A stretch of 64,000 nt of DNA from NCBI RefSeq assembly GCF_032854445.1, contig NC_088295.1, positions 5,706,501 to 5,770,500 on the forward strand. Direction: 5' to 3'. Every line of letters starts with the position of its first letter. Positions within the stretch are counted from its first letter, which is position 1. The translations under genes were made by a program, and so were the position numbers. Positions 1 through 13,500 of the stretch are shown here, piece by piece. The stretch comes from Liolophura sinensis. Lineage: Eukaryota > Mollusca > Polyplacophora > Chitonida > Chitonidae. A model generated the notes under the pieces. The model saw nothing but the letters and a program-made list of their open reading frames with translations, did no database searches and had not been told where the DNA came from.

Positions 1-2654
1 ACCTGAACCCTGTTTTAAAAATATGACTGTGGTATACGAGTGATGCAACAGCATGTTTCTGGCTGTTCTAACAATGGCGCATCCTATGGCCTCATAAAAA
101 GTTGATTTACAGTAAATGACTTGAAGTTTCGCACGTGAGTTACTGTCTTTTACTTTCGCATGATCTGCGCTGGCGGCAAGATGACAGAATAGAGTGATTA
201 GCCCCCTGCCCATTTCATCACCCTGCATGGCAATTGGCAACTCTGTGGCCACTTTCACAAAGTTTCGTAAATTAATTTTTCATAACTTTTCTCGTAAATG
301 ACATCACCTTATGGCATTATAACCCAGAGGTCTAGTTGCTAATCCTCACCACATGGGGTCCAGTCACTGACAGTGAGGTGTGCAGGTCTCCTGACTAGTA
401 GACCTACATGTAGCCAAGGATCTCGGCTGTGATCTTTTAATGTGAGGTTAGGCATAGATCACAGCCAAAGAGTCTTCTATGTTAACATAGTGGTATTTAA
501 TAACAGCTTAGCATGTATAAACTCTGCACCACAAAAATCCATGCAAAATGAACCAATACATGCATTAACCTGGCAAAACTCCAATAAATTATGTTCACCA
601 AGACATTCTCTGTTACTATGCCAATTTTTTGCCACATTCTGTATCCTTTAAGACTGGTAAATCCAAGATAACTCACAGTTATGACTTACGCTCATATGCT
701 GTGTCAACATCATTACCTAATAAATGGGGCTTTTGCTCCGCGCGCATGCGTGGTTGACCTTTCACCATGTCTTTTTGTTTTGATTAGCTGGCTGTCAGTT
801 CTGATAGACAGAAAGCCATGTTACTGCAGAGACACAAATTTGCAGTTGTGCGAACTGTCAAATTAAGTTTGCAGTAAAAAAATGGAGGTTGTCTTCGGCA
901 ACCATTCCATTCTAAATTTCATGGGAAGGCTAACTGTTGCTTAAAAAACATGGCAGCGCATGGCGACCTGCTAAATACCAGCTTATTTTTGACTTCGGCT
1001 AAGAATTACAGGAGAATGGAGATGTAAAAGGCAGGTAGAGATTGTGGCAAAATGTGCGTGAACATTTTGACTTTCAGAATTGCCTTGCTTTATGTGTATT
1101 CAGGACAAATCTAACATGCATGCATCAGAACTGAAAGAGCGGGCAGCTCTTTGTAAGCATTATACCAGAAACGGGACCACATAGCTGTCGGGCTTGCCTA
1201 TATATACATGTCTAAATATACCCATGAATGAATTAAGACAAGTGATGTCTTAAAGCATGGCCCTCCCAAACAAGTCATGTACATGAACAATGTACACTGT
1301 AGATGAACTGATTATTCACCCTAGGTCTACATGAATGTCACCTTACACCGTTATCTGGTAAACGGTTGTCTGCTGAGAGCCTCATTATACATGTTTACAA
1401 ATGTAAAACCAATTTCACTGAAAAACATCTGTCATCAGCTTCTCATTATCACAACACTGTCACTGGCTTTATAAAGAAAATGTTTTATGATTTCCTGTAT
1501 ACAGTTTTGATGCAATTTACATGTCGCCAGCCACAGACAAGATTATGTTTTGGCCTGTTTTGACTTGTGGAAATTCCAAGGCCTGTGATTGTAAGTGGCT
1601 TGTATTAATCTACATGTAGATAAAACCAATCTGTATGGCTAAAATTCCATCAGAGAGGACTCGATTAACTATTACTTACATTAGGTATTCACATATATGA
1701 AATATGGGCAGAAGATGACAGTCTTTCAAATTATGCCAGAATGAACAAGAAATGCTTAACTGCAACGGTGCAAATGCACGTATGTTGGTGCCACTGATTG
1801 CAATTTGACGTCTTCATCTCGTATGCTGTTAGGCCTAGTTTGCAAGTATGAATTTGCGGTGTGCTAAATTCCGCTACAGCTTTGTATACAGAGAGCTGTG
1901 CAGTTTAAAAACGGATATTTGACATGACACTCCACATGCGTAAAGATACTTGATAGTCACGCTTTATCTCCACAAAGTTTTCTCCCAAATTCCCTATTCT
2001 TACAAAATAATGATACTAAAACAATCAACCTGTGAAGTGCATGTACTAAAATCATTATGATTAACACTGGGGAAAACATGAACTGTTGGTGGTAGGAGAA
2101 TAGACTAACTGCTCAATGAAGCATGAACTGTTGGTGGTAAGAGCACAGACTAACTGCTCAGTGAAGCATGAACTGTTGGTGGTAAGAGTATAGACTGACT
2201 GCTCAGTGAAGCGTGAACTGTTGGAGGTAGGAGTATAGACTTACTGCTCAGTGAAGCATGTGCTTGTTTATTACATTCTTGAACTGTCAGTATTATTCCT
2301 GACCACCACTGCTGCTCTCCCTTGGTGCTCAGTTATTATCTATGCAGTGAGTCCTGGGGTACTCTTTCCGAGTCCCGAGACTCCAAGAAACTTTAGGTCA
2401 TTTACCGTACACCATTACCAAGCATATCAGAAAATAATGTTCATGCCCATTTAGGTCTGTTTACAGCCCTCTTTTGAAATAACTCAAGCTATATTATTTG
2501 TTGTTTGTCTTCTGAACTAGAGGATTGATCAATAGCGGTTTATTATGAAGATCTAATGAATTTACACACAGGCAAACACAAGTTAAACTAAAAACACATG
2601 AAAAAAATGACAAAACAAACCAAAGTGTACGAGGACAAAAAGCGAATTACTTAC
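1..2654. other. IQCE intron / downstream gene space, no exon recognised
   Basis: No exon could be supported here on either strand. The last IQCE exon seen (2,655-2,725, minus) ends in phase 2 with a good donor, so this stretch should be intron, with the remaining IQCE exons further left. It holds a 4 x 45 bp tandem array at 2,077-2,256 and otherwise unremarkable AT-rich sequence. Short open frames here have no splice support and no family resemblance. Confidence 0.6.
2077..2256. repeat. 45-bp tandem repeat, 4 copies
   Basis: Four consecutive units of exactly 45 bp, each beginning catgaactgttggtggtaag or a close variant and ending gctcagtgaag. Copies differ by a few substitutions and no indels. 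It lies in the last visible IQCE intron. Confidence 0.9.
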
Positions 2655-5600
2655 GTGTACGCTGTCTCTTTATCTCGGAGCTGGGTTTCTAATTTTAATA
2701 TTTTCTGCTTTAAGCTGTGTATAACCTAAAACAACATTATTAAACGTTTCATTATAATGGCATATTGATCAAATATTTCATCACTCAGAATACATGCCCA
2801 ACAATCAATTAATGCTACAAGTATTAACAAATTAATTAAAGCAATTAATATCTGAAAACTACTGAGTTTGAATATTATTATGATAATAACAATAAGACAA
2901 GGGTAAAAAATCTGCCAAATCACTAATCCTAATAGCTACATTGTATGGAGTGCAAGGGATCATTTTACACTATAAATGTGTCATCAATATCACAATGAGG
3001 ATTCTGGGATTGACGGGATGGGTGAGTCAGAGATCTCATGATGTGCGATACCTCCATCAACTGTAAATTCCTTTCAGATCACATTCACCAATAATAGACA
3101 GCGTCTAGGTTGTGGTCTCACACTACCCCCCGACCCCACCCCTCCACCTACAGGCTGACTGACTGCGCTGCCACAGAGTTAGCCCATACAGAACATCTAT
3201 GAGGGAACACCTGAGATGTATGTGCTCATGAATACTTCACGAGATAAATGGAATAACTATAGTATCTCGCAGGTATTTCAACTTTTGGCCATCAGTACAA
3301 ACTCTACCTGATCTACTAAGAACTTACCGCTCCAGACTCGGGCTTCCTGTCCCCTAAGGTCCGCCTTAGCTCTTCACTCTGTCAAAACCAAAAAAATGAG
3401 TAGCGCTTCTATCAATATCAGGTCACATCTAAAGTCTCACTCTGAAATTTATCAAGTGTCACTTGGCATACAAATGTTAGTTCAATATTAAAGATACTAG
3501 ATAAGTTCATACATGTTGAAATCACAATATAACTACAATAGTCACAATATATATGTCTGTTGATTTAGGCAAAAAGTTTGAATTCAACAAAAGAACATAA
3601 AAAGAAGAAAACAATGTCCTGAAGTATATGTAACTTAACAATTATCACAAAAAAGAGCATCCTATCTTCCACATTTCCTATAGTGAGCTGGTAAAGTTTA
3701 ATAACAGACCTGAGACAATTTTCTCACAAATCTAATACCATTAAAGAACCACTACAGTGTGAAGACCTGATTGTCTTAATACAAGGCTTAAATGATAAGA
3801 ATGGAGAGGATTAAGGATCGCGCAAGAACACTTGACGTCACCCACCACTGACCTATAGCAACAAATAACGTCGCACTGTCAAACGCACATGACGTCATTC
3901 CAGCATAACTGCCTCATTTGACGACACACCTACTTGACTCATTGTCACATAAGGAACACTATAATGTCACATCAGAAAATTTATGGAAACTGCCGTAGGT
4001 TTTGCTTTTGACGACTCTTCACTTATGCGAGTTAAACAGTGTTATTCGTCATAAATCTTTTGGAGCCCTGGTGTTAGCTCTGTTCCCTAGGGTATCCTTC
4101 GTCATATGGCAAATCAGTGATAGGATACAGAAATATACAATGTCATCTGTATTGGGGAAATACAAATGACCACTGCCATCCAATGAAAAGCCATGTTTTT
4201 TGTCTGATGCAAGATAAAGTGTGATGCACTTCAGGAACCTTAGTCTGGTGGACGTACTCCATAACAATCCACCACAGCATGTTGATGCACTTACCTTGCT
4301 GGGGTCTAGTAACTGTTCAATGTCTTTACCCTGCAGAGAAACAAGACAGATTTATACTCCTTTAAAAACAACCTCAACACCTTCACCTTTCCATCTGAAC
4401 AACAAATATATCATGCTGTCGATATACTTTGTAATAGGCCGTGTACATATATGTAGACACATGTTACAATCTAGAGTAAGCCTAAAGCAGTCTGTGAGAA
4501 TGATTGGCAGAACGTGTGACATATCACCAACACAATATGGATATGAGAATTATAACAGTAACTACCCTTTTCCAACATGACAAGAGACCTTTAAAAGTTT
4601 CACATGTGCCAGATATAACCTCACCTTTTTGATATTGTCCTCCTCTGTTCTCCTGAGCTTAGCTCTGACCGTTGACACTTCATGATTTAAGGCCACTACT
4701 TGCTGCAAAACAAAGAGAAAACTAGTACGCATCATCATCATCATAAGCGAACAAAAAATAAGCTTCAATGAAATAACCTAATAGTTTATTTTTACTTTAC
4801 ATACATACTGTACAAATATAAAGTAAAACATCCACTGCATTTGTGCCGTGATGTACAATATTCATTTCTTTATCCGATTAGTGTTTTGAGTCGTATTTAA
4901 GGTTTTTCCACTCCTGTGATGGCTCTAAGGTTTATGGGTGGAGGGCAGCAGTTGAACAGTCTGAGCCTCACAGGGACCCAGTTAGTCATAATCAGCGCAC
5001 TCTACCCACCTTTTTGAGCTGTATGACTTCATCATAGTACTCCTCTGATGACTTATAGGCAGGTGTGCCGGGCGCAGAGCGATCTGAAAATACCAGAATC
5101 ACCAGTCCAGAAATAACCTTCTATATAGTTTATATAGTATATAGTTCTCTTATTTCCTGTTGTGTTTATACCTCTTGACCAATTTCAAATAAAGAAAAAT
5201 AAAAACAAACTCCAAATTCTTAAAAGAAAAATTAGAATTGGTAGCAAGCCTACAAAAGAGCTCACCTGTAGGAGGCACATGAATGCAAAACTTCAGCTCA
5301 ATACATTATGTGTTGAAATTGTGAATTTGGTAAATTACAGTAATGCACACAGAGCATCAGTGATGACATCCCCCTGGTGTCACTGTGCTTTAAATGCATG
5401 TAAAACTTCAGGTCACTACATGCTGTACTTTTGAGATAACAACCCTAACATTTTGTTCAACTTTGATTAAGTCAAGAATTGGTAAGTTATGGTATTCAAT
5501 ATGCAAACACTGAATCAAGGATGGAATATCCTCCGTGTGCTATTGTGCTCTACATGTGTGCAAACCCTGAACCCGATACATGCCGTACTTTTTACCACCC

Positions 5601-8600
5601 CTAACATATTGTTTAACGTTGTTTTCCTTGTCATTGGACGCCAACAGTACGCCATAAGCTACGGCTGTACTTTGTACTGGCACGCTACAAACACAAGAGA
5701 ACTTGAAAAAATCTTTTACCTTTTAAACATCTGATATTCAAAATAACTTTATCTTAGATCTTTAAGTGATTTAAATAATGTAATGAATAGAATTTGAGTA
5801 GTACTGACTGGTGAGGTCTGCCTCTCTGCGGGGCTTCTCTGTCCCTGCTAACTGCCTCAGGTAGGATGGGGTACTCAGGTAAGCCAGGTGTTTGTTGTCC
5901 TTCTTCAGTCCTGTAAAGCTATTCATACCTGTGCTTTCTGTGCTGATACCTAATTAGTACACAACCAAATCACCAGGTTTCACTTAGTAGACTTCATTTA
6001 CTTTAGCACATAAATAAAAAACAAACTTTCACTGAGTTTATGTACCCTTCAAGGTTTTTGTATGTGATAGTATGCAATTACGTAGGAATTTTCTGCTACT
6101 GTTTTTATGTACAAATTATCTGCACGAATTACTAACCTGTGCGACTCCTGCGCAGCGTGTCTACCCAATACTCAACGGGCGTTTTCCGCCGTGGACTTTC
6201 TGGAGGGCGGCCATTTGCAAGCTTTGCTGTAACACATGATCACATCTCTTTGATAACAGCCAAGCCCAAAAACAGAAGCAAACATTGAGGACAACAAGAA
6301 CATTTTTATTGTCACAGTAGATGATACTGAAAATCAGTATCTTGTGTCATAATACTATAATCTGTAACCTGAATCAATTGTTTGGCTCGTAAAGTATATA
6401 TAAATGATTGCCACATGTTCATTATTTGGAAGTTACATATAAATGGAAAGCAGTGATGATCAAAAAAGGATATCTGAATGCTATAAGAATGACATTTAAA
6501 TATACAATGTGCCTTTAGTCTTGCAATGCTATCATCTCTTGCAAAATCTCTGCCCAAACCTGGCCTGCACCCAACACACACAAAAAGCATTTTCACCTGC
6601 TCAAAGCAGACACTGATGGGGACTTACCTGTACTTCTTGTTTTTACAGCATTTATCCACAGGTCACGTGCAGACTTTGACCCGGGTGCACTATGAGCGCG
6701 CACCCTGGCTGGGGAACCTGGTAGAGACAAGGTCAAAACAAACACATTAAAACTTTTCATTTCTACATGTATTAATTCTAGGGACAAATCTCAGCATTGT
6801 CAGAATAATGTATCAAAAACAAAGTAAATACACCTATATCATGAATGCAAATAAAACTGAGCAGCTTAGTGTAGTGTTGCACAAAGACCTTGCATAATGT
6901 TTACCAGTCCACTCACCTGTTCTTCTACTAGCCTTCCTTGATGCTCGTTTGTTACCTGTACAGGCAAGGTTAAACAGATTGATAATTGTTGATATAGGCA
7001 ATAGATTTGCAATATTATACTGTAAGTGTGATGTAAAACAGTTAAAATATGATATTCTAATATCCTGCAGATCCATTCAGTTAGGAACAATGGCAGAATA
7101 CAGCAATAAAACTAAAATTGTTTACATCACAGGTTATGCAATGGTTTGAGTACAGTGGCACTAAGAACAGGTAAAGATGTAAGTCTAAATATGTAGGTAG
7201 AATAATACTCCACATACCCGATTTTGATTTGGACATCGGCTTTGCAATCTGAAAAGACCATACACAAGGAACACGTAGGTATAAGTAAATACAAAGTAAA
7301 TATAAGTACTGGTGCTCAATTTTGACCTAGAGCAAATCCATGGGATATTTCAACTTCAGGAACTATAGTTTATCTTTGTCCAATGACACCTACAATGACG
7401 GCAAAGTTTTTATACGACATGTTAAACGAATTTCTCATTAGCTCAGTTGGTAGAGCCCCGAACTTTGGTTGCTGGGACCCACATTCGAATCTTGGTGTGA
7501 CCCACGTCTTTCAACCATTACACTGGTGCTGTGACCAATCAGGTTCCAAGAATGGTGGGGCTCTGGGCCAATGAGCGTTGGGTTGTCTAGGGAGAGTCTT
7601 GGGAAGGGTTTAAGTGGGGAGAAGAGTAACGGGAGCAGCTTCCCAGTGCTTATACTAGCAGTAACTAGCGGGAATTTCCCTTTAGCTCAGTTTAGTAGAG
7701 CACTAGACTGTGGCTGCTGAGACCTGCACTCAAGTCTTGGAGAGACCCACGTAGTGAAATCCTTCAACCATAACAGATATAACAAGGAAGCCATTAACTT
7801 TACTTAAAATTTCCATGATGTACATGTACATATATGTGTCTGACAGAGATCTGATGATTTCACTGCAGAGTGGTGATCTCCATTTTCTCTTATCTCTTTG
7901 TACCGTTTCCTTCCACCATAATGCTGGCAGCTGTCGTATAAATGGAACATTCTGGAGTTTGGCGTAAAACATCAATCAAACAATAAATACAAAAATACTA
8001 TGGATGCTTTACCTATATGACGGTTGACAGCTTTACAGTTGAGGTTGAACCAACAGCCTTTGGGACTAGAGCTCACCAATGGGAGATTTTCTTTGCCGGT
8101 GATATGGGGCCTAACCACAGAAACCAGAGTATATTCCACCCTGTTATGTACATGTATAGAAATGGTAGAAATGACTTACCAGAGTTTCAGGTTCCTCTTC
8201 AGACTCAAAGTCATCATCATACTCATCCTGCAACAGTATTAAAAATTATGGTCAAACTCATCCTGAAACATGGCATTACAAGTCCCGGTCAAGCTTATCC
8301 TGTAACATGGCATTACAAATCACGGTCAAGCTCATCCTGAAACATGGCATTACAAGTCACCGTCAAGCTCATTCTGTAACATGACATTACAAATCCCGGT
8401 CAAGCTCATCCTGAAACATGGCATTACAAGTCCCGGTCAAGCTCATCATGTAACATTACATTACAAGTCCCGGTCAAGCTCATCCTGTAACATAGCATTA
8501 CAAGTCACGGTCAAACTCATCCTGTAACATGGCATTACAAGTCACGGTTAAGCTCATCCTGAAACATGGCATTACAAGTCACCGTCAAGCTCATCCTGTA

Positions 8601-9963
8601 ACACAGCATTACAAGTCCCGGTCAAGCTCATCCTGTAACATTACATTACAAGTCCCGGTCAAGCTCATCCTGTAACATGGCATTACAAGTCCTGGTCAAG
8701 CTCATCCTGAAACATGGCATTACAAGTCACCGTCAAGCTCATCCTGTAACATGGCATTACACGTCCCAGTCAAGCTCATCCTGTAACATGACATTACAAG
8801 TCACCGTCAAACTCATCCTGAAACATGGCATTACAAGTCCCGGTCAAACTCATCCTGTAACATGACATTACAAGTCCCGGTCAAGCTCATCCTGAAACAT
8901 GGCATTACAAGTCACAGTCAAGCTCATCCTGTAACATGGCATTACAAATCACGGTCAAGCTCATCCTGTAACATGGGGCATTACAAGTCACGGTCAAGCT
9001 AATTCTGTAACATGACATTACAAGTCACGGTCAAGCTCATCCTGTAACATGAGGCATTACAAGTCACGGTCAAGCTAATCCTGTAACATGACATTACAAG
9101 TCACCGTCAAACTCATCCTGTAACATGGCATTACAAGTCCCGGTCAAACTCATCCTGTAACATGACATTACAAGTCCCGGTCAAGCTCATCCTGAAACAT
9201 GGCATTACAAGTCACCGTCAAGCTCATCCTGTAACATGGCATTACACGTCCCAGTCAGGCTCATCCTGTAACATGACATTACAAGTCACCGTCAAACTCA
9301 TCCTGAAACATGGCATTACAAGTCCTGGTCAAACTCAGTTTTTAAGAAGCTGCCAGCAAAGAATGCTGATTTGTCCATTACTGAAGCCTTTTAAATGATC
9401 CTGGTATACTTCCCTTCAGATTCTGTTCAGTCTGTGTGAAATACATCTTTTATACCCTTTAGTATAGCTTTAGCACAGAAGGAGCAAACTAAGACTTCAA
9501 ACTGGTTTATTGCAAATACATTAAAAAACTGAGATTATTTAATATATTATGATTACAACCGCTGAGTGCTGTATACCGTACTCAAGAATTTATAACTGAA
9601 GTTATATGATTGGTGGTGATTGTATAGACCAAGGAAAACGTAAGGCAGATGCATGAAGGTACTAATGAAACCCACTAATCCTTTGGCAACATAAAGTCAG
9701 TAATGAACTTTCCCCTCGTGTGATGTGCAGATATATACACGTCTGTATATGGTGGAAAACGTCTTCAACAGTACAGAGTGACATACAAGCATACAGAAAG
9801 GTCTTCGCCAAGCATGGTATCTTCCAGAAAGAACATATGACTGCGTCAAGGCAGAACTGTGAAAACAGAGCAAAACTGGTACATGTTGTACAGAGTATAT
9901 CAGATTCCAACATCGTAAGCAGGTGTCACATGGGTATGGCCACACATATACCTTTTTCGGCAT
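2655..9963 (-). CDS. IQCE: IQ domain-containing protein E (5' part, 12 exons)
   Basis: IQCE is a ciliary-base scaffold that works with the EVC-EFCAB7 complex in Hedgehog signalling (family knowledge). Exons in transcript order: 9952-9963, 8180-8227, 7218-7248, 6917-6955, 6628-6717, 6137-6226, 5809-5949, 5010-5083, 4625-4702, 4295-4330, 3328-3378, 2655-2725; phases agree at every junction and give about 253 codons. The start encodes MPKK, with an in-frame stop just upstream. The N-terminus is acidic then Ser/Arg-rich. From exon 8 on, motifs match IQCE: GTPAY, YYDEVIQLKK, RAKLRRTEEDN, DIEQLLDP, then coiled coil SLKQKILKLE. IQ motifs and the C-terminus lie left of the window. Exon 7 uses a gtcagt donor. 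Exon 1 is the least certain, being only four codons. Confidence 0.92.
3833..3941. promoter_or_regulatory. Candidate bZIP site cluster in an IQCE intron
   Basis: Two perfect palindromic CRE octamers TGACGTCA (3,833-3,840 and 3,890-3,897) and one perfect AP-1/TRE heptamer TGACTCA (3,935-3,941) fall within 109 bp, between IQCE exons 10 and 11. The sites are seen directly; enhancer function is inference. Confidence 0.35.
7429..7760 (+). mobile_element. Two tRNA-derived SINE heads
   Basis: At about 7,436 the sequence ttagctcagttggtagagc reads as a tRNA A box, followed by a degenerate B box (attcgaatcttgg). A second tRNA-like head starts near 7,682 (ttagctcagtttagtagagc). Mismatched stems and repeat context argue for SINE heads rather than tRNA genes. 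They lie between IQCE exons 3 and 2. Confidence 0.6.
7855..7990 (+). mobile_element. SINE family 1, 3' fragment
   Basis: Matches the core and tail of the family seen elsewhere in the window: ccaccataatgctggcagc, then gtcgtataaatgg, then a caatcaaacaataaat tail. It may be the 3' part of the element whose tRNA-like head begins near 7,682. Confidence 0.6.
8250..9345 (-). repeat. 37-bp tandem array carrying the IQCE exon-2 3' splice site
   Basis: I count 29 copies plus a partial of a unit of about 37 bp. On the minus strand it reads acag or ttcag, then gatgagcttgaccgggac, then ttgtaatgccatg. The real exon 2 (8,180-8,227) begins right after the array with cag then gatgagtatgatgatgac, so each unit resembles that exon's acceptor plus its first codons. 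The pseudo-exon meets TAA eight codons in. Blocks at about 8,676-8,875 and 9,161-9,345 are near-identical, showing higher-order duplication. Confidence 0.85.
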
Positions 9964-10552
9964 CTTTATCTGTCAGCCTGTTGTTCTCCGCCAGTACGTT
10001 GCATTAACTTTTCCCCACACAGTTCATCCTCCTCCTGGGGTCGGGTATCAGAGGGTGTAGCTCGCACGGTGACACCTCAGTAAGAGCCTGGCGTGTATGG
10101 GGGGATCGTCTCACTGCCGCGTGTTGCGCACTGTCACAGAGGCTAGCCCAAACACGCTCCTATCAAACCATCTCACAGAACCAAGAACATTCCTAAAAAC
10201 AACAAATACAGCAGTTGTAAGGTTACTTCAGATTACACAGATCATGTGTCTTTCTGTCAGTGGAAAGCGCCGAGTGCGACAAATCGAAATCGCTGTGTTA
10301 CAGATCCATTACAAAGCGTTAGTTTACCCGGACGACATAAACAGTGCTGTCAATGAAGACTACTCTCTAACCCCACCCGTTCCAGTATGCTCATTTCTCC
10401 CTCTTATAAAGACCAAAAGCATACATAAAACGGCATATATATATATAATTATAACAGAGTTTGCTTCATGAAATAAAAGTCACAAGAAACTATAACGCCA
10501 AAATAATGCATTTTATTTGAGAGTATCAGTATCACATGATCAAGCTTTCAAG
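9964..10552. promoter_or_regulatory. IQCE-SNX8 bidirectional promoter region
   Basis: 589 bp separate the IQCE start codon (minus) from the SNX8 start codon (plus). Both first exons are short and coding and leave their 5' UTRs in this interval. It contains an alternating AT run near 10,435-10,450 but no convincing TATA box set against a mapped start. Shared promoter use is inferred from geometry. Confidence 0.55.
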
Positions 10553-13500
10553 ATGTCGGCTGACCTAACAATTGGTAAGCATGGGTGTGTTGTTCAAAAG
10601 CCACAACGTTTGATAGATCTTGAAGAATTTGGTCTTTAGTCTCTCAGAGATATTAGCTTGTTGTCATTTCTTTACTTCTCACATCTGTCTCTTTGACAGG
10701 GTCGGTTCCGCCATTTTACAGAGAGGTGTACGAAATAGTGTGTCCAAATCAAGAACAAGTGGACCAAGATCTTTTCGTTCAACTCCTTGTGAAGTCAAGT
10801 TTACCAAAGCAGACGATTATACAAGTAAGACTGCATTGTACATGAGGCATTAATATCGAATGTGGACAACAGCCACAATTCTGTTGATGTTAGCAGTGGT
10901 CTATATCCCGGGTATCTTTTATTTCTTAAGCAACAGACATGTGAGAAAGTGGGCGTTCCCAGTGTCAGTTGTTCTGTCAACAGGTCCAGCGGGTCCACGT
11001 GACAGCGGTTCTGGTTACTGCTACTGCTAACTGGTACAGTGCATGTGGAGTGGTTCTGTAACGGAAATCTAATGTTAATGTTAGTTATTAATGACAACCC
11101 ACTATGCACCTTTAGAAAAATTTTTGTTTTATTTCAGTGAGTGACAACACTTTCTGCAGTTTTTTTTGTTTGTTTTTGGTTTACCACACAGACCAATTTG
11201 ACAGTTCTTGTGTAGGTCAATTGCCTATCCTCTGTTCATTCAGTCTTCAGGTCTTAATTCCATCCATCCCTGTGAAGTCATTGTGTTTTACTTCTGCCAG
11301 TTTACTTCAAATACATGTATTTTGTGTGGACAGTACTTTAATGGAAAATGTTTGTGCTGTAATCTTGGTACAGTTGAACGCTTAAGCATCTTTGCTTTGT
11401 ACCTGTAGTATCTCTTATGAGTGAATAACGGGAGTATTGCTCTGTAGCTGGTACAGATGCATGTCTTTAGTACTAGGAAATGTCATAATCCACCTGTTAT
11501 AGGCAAGCCGAGGAGAATATATTCTGTTTGTATCAGTATTGTCTCTCTGTTGAGTTTCCATAACATTGCCTCTCAGTTGAGTATGTGTGACATTGTCTCT
11601 CAGTTGAGTAACTATGCCATTGTCTTTCAGTTGACTATCTATAACATCATGTTTCACTTGAGTATCTATGATATTGTCTGTCAGATGAGTATCTGTGACA
11701 TGGTCTATCAATTGAATGTATATAACATTTTTCCTCTGTTGAGTAACTTTGACATTGTCTCTCATTTGACTGTCTATAACATCATGTTTCATTTGAGTAT
11801 CTATAACATTGTCAGTTGAGTATCTACTGTATGACATTGTCTCTCAGTTGAGTATTTCATTGTCTTTCACTTGAGTATCTATGACGTCTGTCACTTAAGT
11901 ATCTGTGACATTCTGTCATTTTAGTATCTGTGACATTGTGTGTCACTTGAGTATCTATGACATTGTCTGTCACTTGAGTGTCTATGACATTGTCTGTCAC
12001 TTGAGTATTTCATTGTGTGTCACTTGAGTATCTATAACATCTGTTACTTGAGTGTCTATGACATTGTCTGCAGATGAGTATCTATGACATTGTCTATCAG
12101 TTGAGTATCTGTGACAATGTCTAAAGAGTATATATGCATTGTCTATCAGTAGAGTATCTGTAATTATCTATTAATCACCTTTAGGCAGTAAGGAGAGTAT
12201 TAGCGTATTTTGTTTGTATGAATGTTGTCTGTCAGTTGATTGAGAGTATCTATGGCTATGTTATATTTTTGCATTGTAATGCAGGCTGGTGAGTAAGAGA
12301 GATATTATTGTGTTGGTACAGATATGGGAAGCTGTGGACTCTCAGATGGGTTACCTGACCAGGAATGGACTGTACAAGGCACTGGCTCTGACAGCTCTGG
12401 CTCAGCAAGGCAAAACCATCAGTGATAAGATGCTGGACTCATATTCTGGTCAAGGTAACTAATCAACACAGTGTGTTAGTAGGGAACAGACATAATGTGT
12501 ATAATTCTTCATGGCAAAATGCTGAAGATTGTGTGGACCAGCTGACAGGAGATTTCCAAGCGAACTTATGTCATGAGAGAAAGTATTACTGAAAGGTTGA
12601 TGTTTCCTAGTGAGAAAATACATGTACCAATCAACCAATCAGTCGGTCAATCACATGCAAGCAGCTGTAACGACCGCTTACCAAACACTCACATGTGTAC
12701 CCACCATGGAGGTTTGATAGCAAAATGTGGTTTAACCTTGTTGAATTTTGAAGGACACAAAGTTGATGTATTTATTTATTTATTTGATTGGTGTTTTACG
12801 TCGTACTCAAGAGCATTTCACTTATATGATGGCGGCCAGCATTATAGTGGGTGGAAACTGGGCAGAGCCCCGGGGAAACCCACGACCATCCGCAGGTTGC
12901 TGGCAGACCTTCCCACGTACGACCAGAGAGGAAGCCAGCATGTGCTGGACTTGAACTTACAGCAGTTGCATTGATGAGAGACTCCTGGGTCATTACGCTG
13001 CACTAGCGTGCTTACCTACTGAACCACAGAGGCCCCCACAAAATTGATGTCTACAGGCTTTAGTCAGTGTAGTGTGACTGTTGCTTGATGCAGAATGTTT
13101 CCTATCAAAATTTGTCACATTCTCTTGAAGATGATATCAATCCATTGGTGAATCTACATCAGTTCGTCATCTCAGTCTTGTTTGATTGGTGATTATGGTC
13201 TTACATATATGTCTTTTAAAATTTGAAAAGCAAAAATTTGTGAAGTAAATAAAAACAGTTTTCAGGTATTGTTGATCTGTTTTTAGGTTCCTATAATATA
13301 GAATGTTCACAGCTTAATATTGGGTGCATTATGGCTGGATAAGTATTTTGAAATTGGAAAGCTGTGTGAAATCACACGAAATCTATCACAATATTGGGTG
13401 TTCAGACTAGTCTGTGTAGCATCTTACCTGAAGACTTTATCTGTTTAGTCTGCAGGAAGTATTTATTTGTACTGAATATCAGCTTAATGCAGTGGCTCGC

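Noticed and set aside
7429-7505. Functional tRNA gene
   Set aside because: A and B box matches exist, but the stems do not pair well and the region belongs to SINE debris.
8250-9345. Regular short repeats resembling a CRISPR array
   Set aside because: Units abut with no unique spacers, drift gradually, and lie in an animal gene; this is a minisatellite.
8677-9398. Plus-strand open frames of 62-78 residues with a repeated LKHGITS pattern
   Set aside because: They are the translated 37-bp array, antisense to IQCE, with no start context or splice support.
9985-10085. Minus-strand open stretch (VTVRATPSDTRPQEEDEL) as an extra IQCE exon
   Set aside because: No good donor follows it, and MPKK at 9,952-9,963 has an upstream in-frame stop, a usable gtatat donor and the right phase. 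It is more likely 5' UTR.
11415-11837. 140-residue minus-strand open frame rich in Asp, Asn and Thr
   Set aside because: It is the translation of the SNX8 intron-2 tandem repeats.
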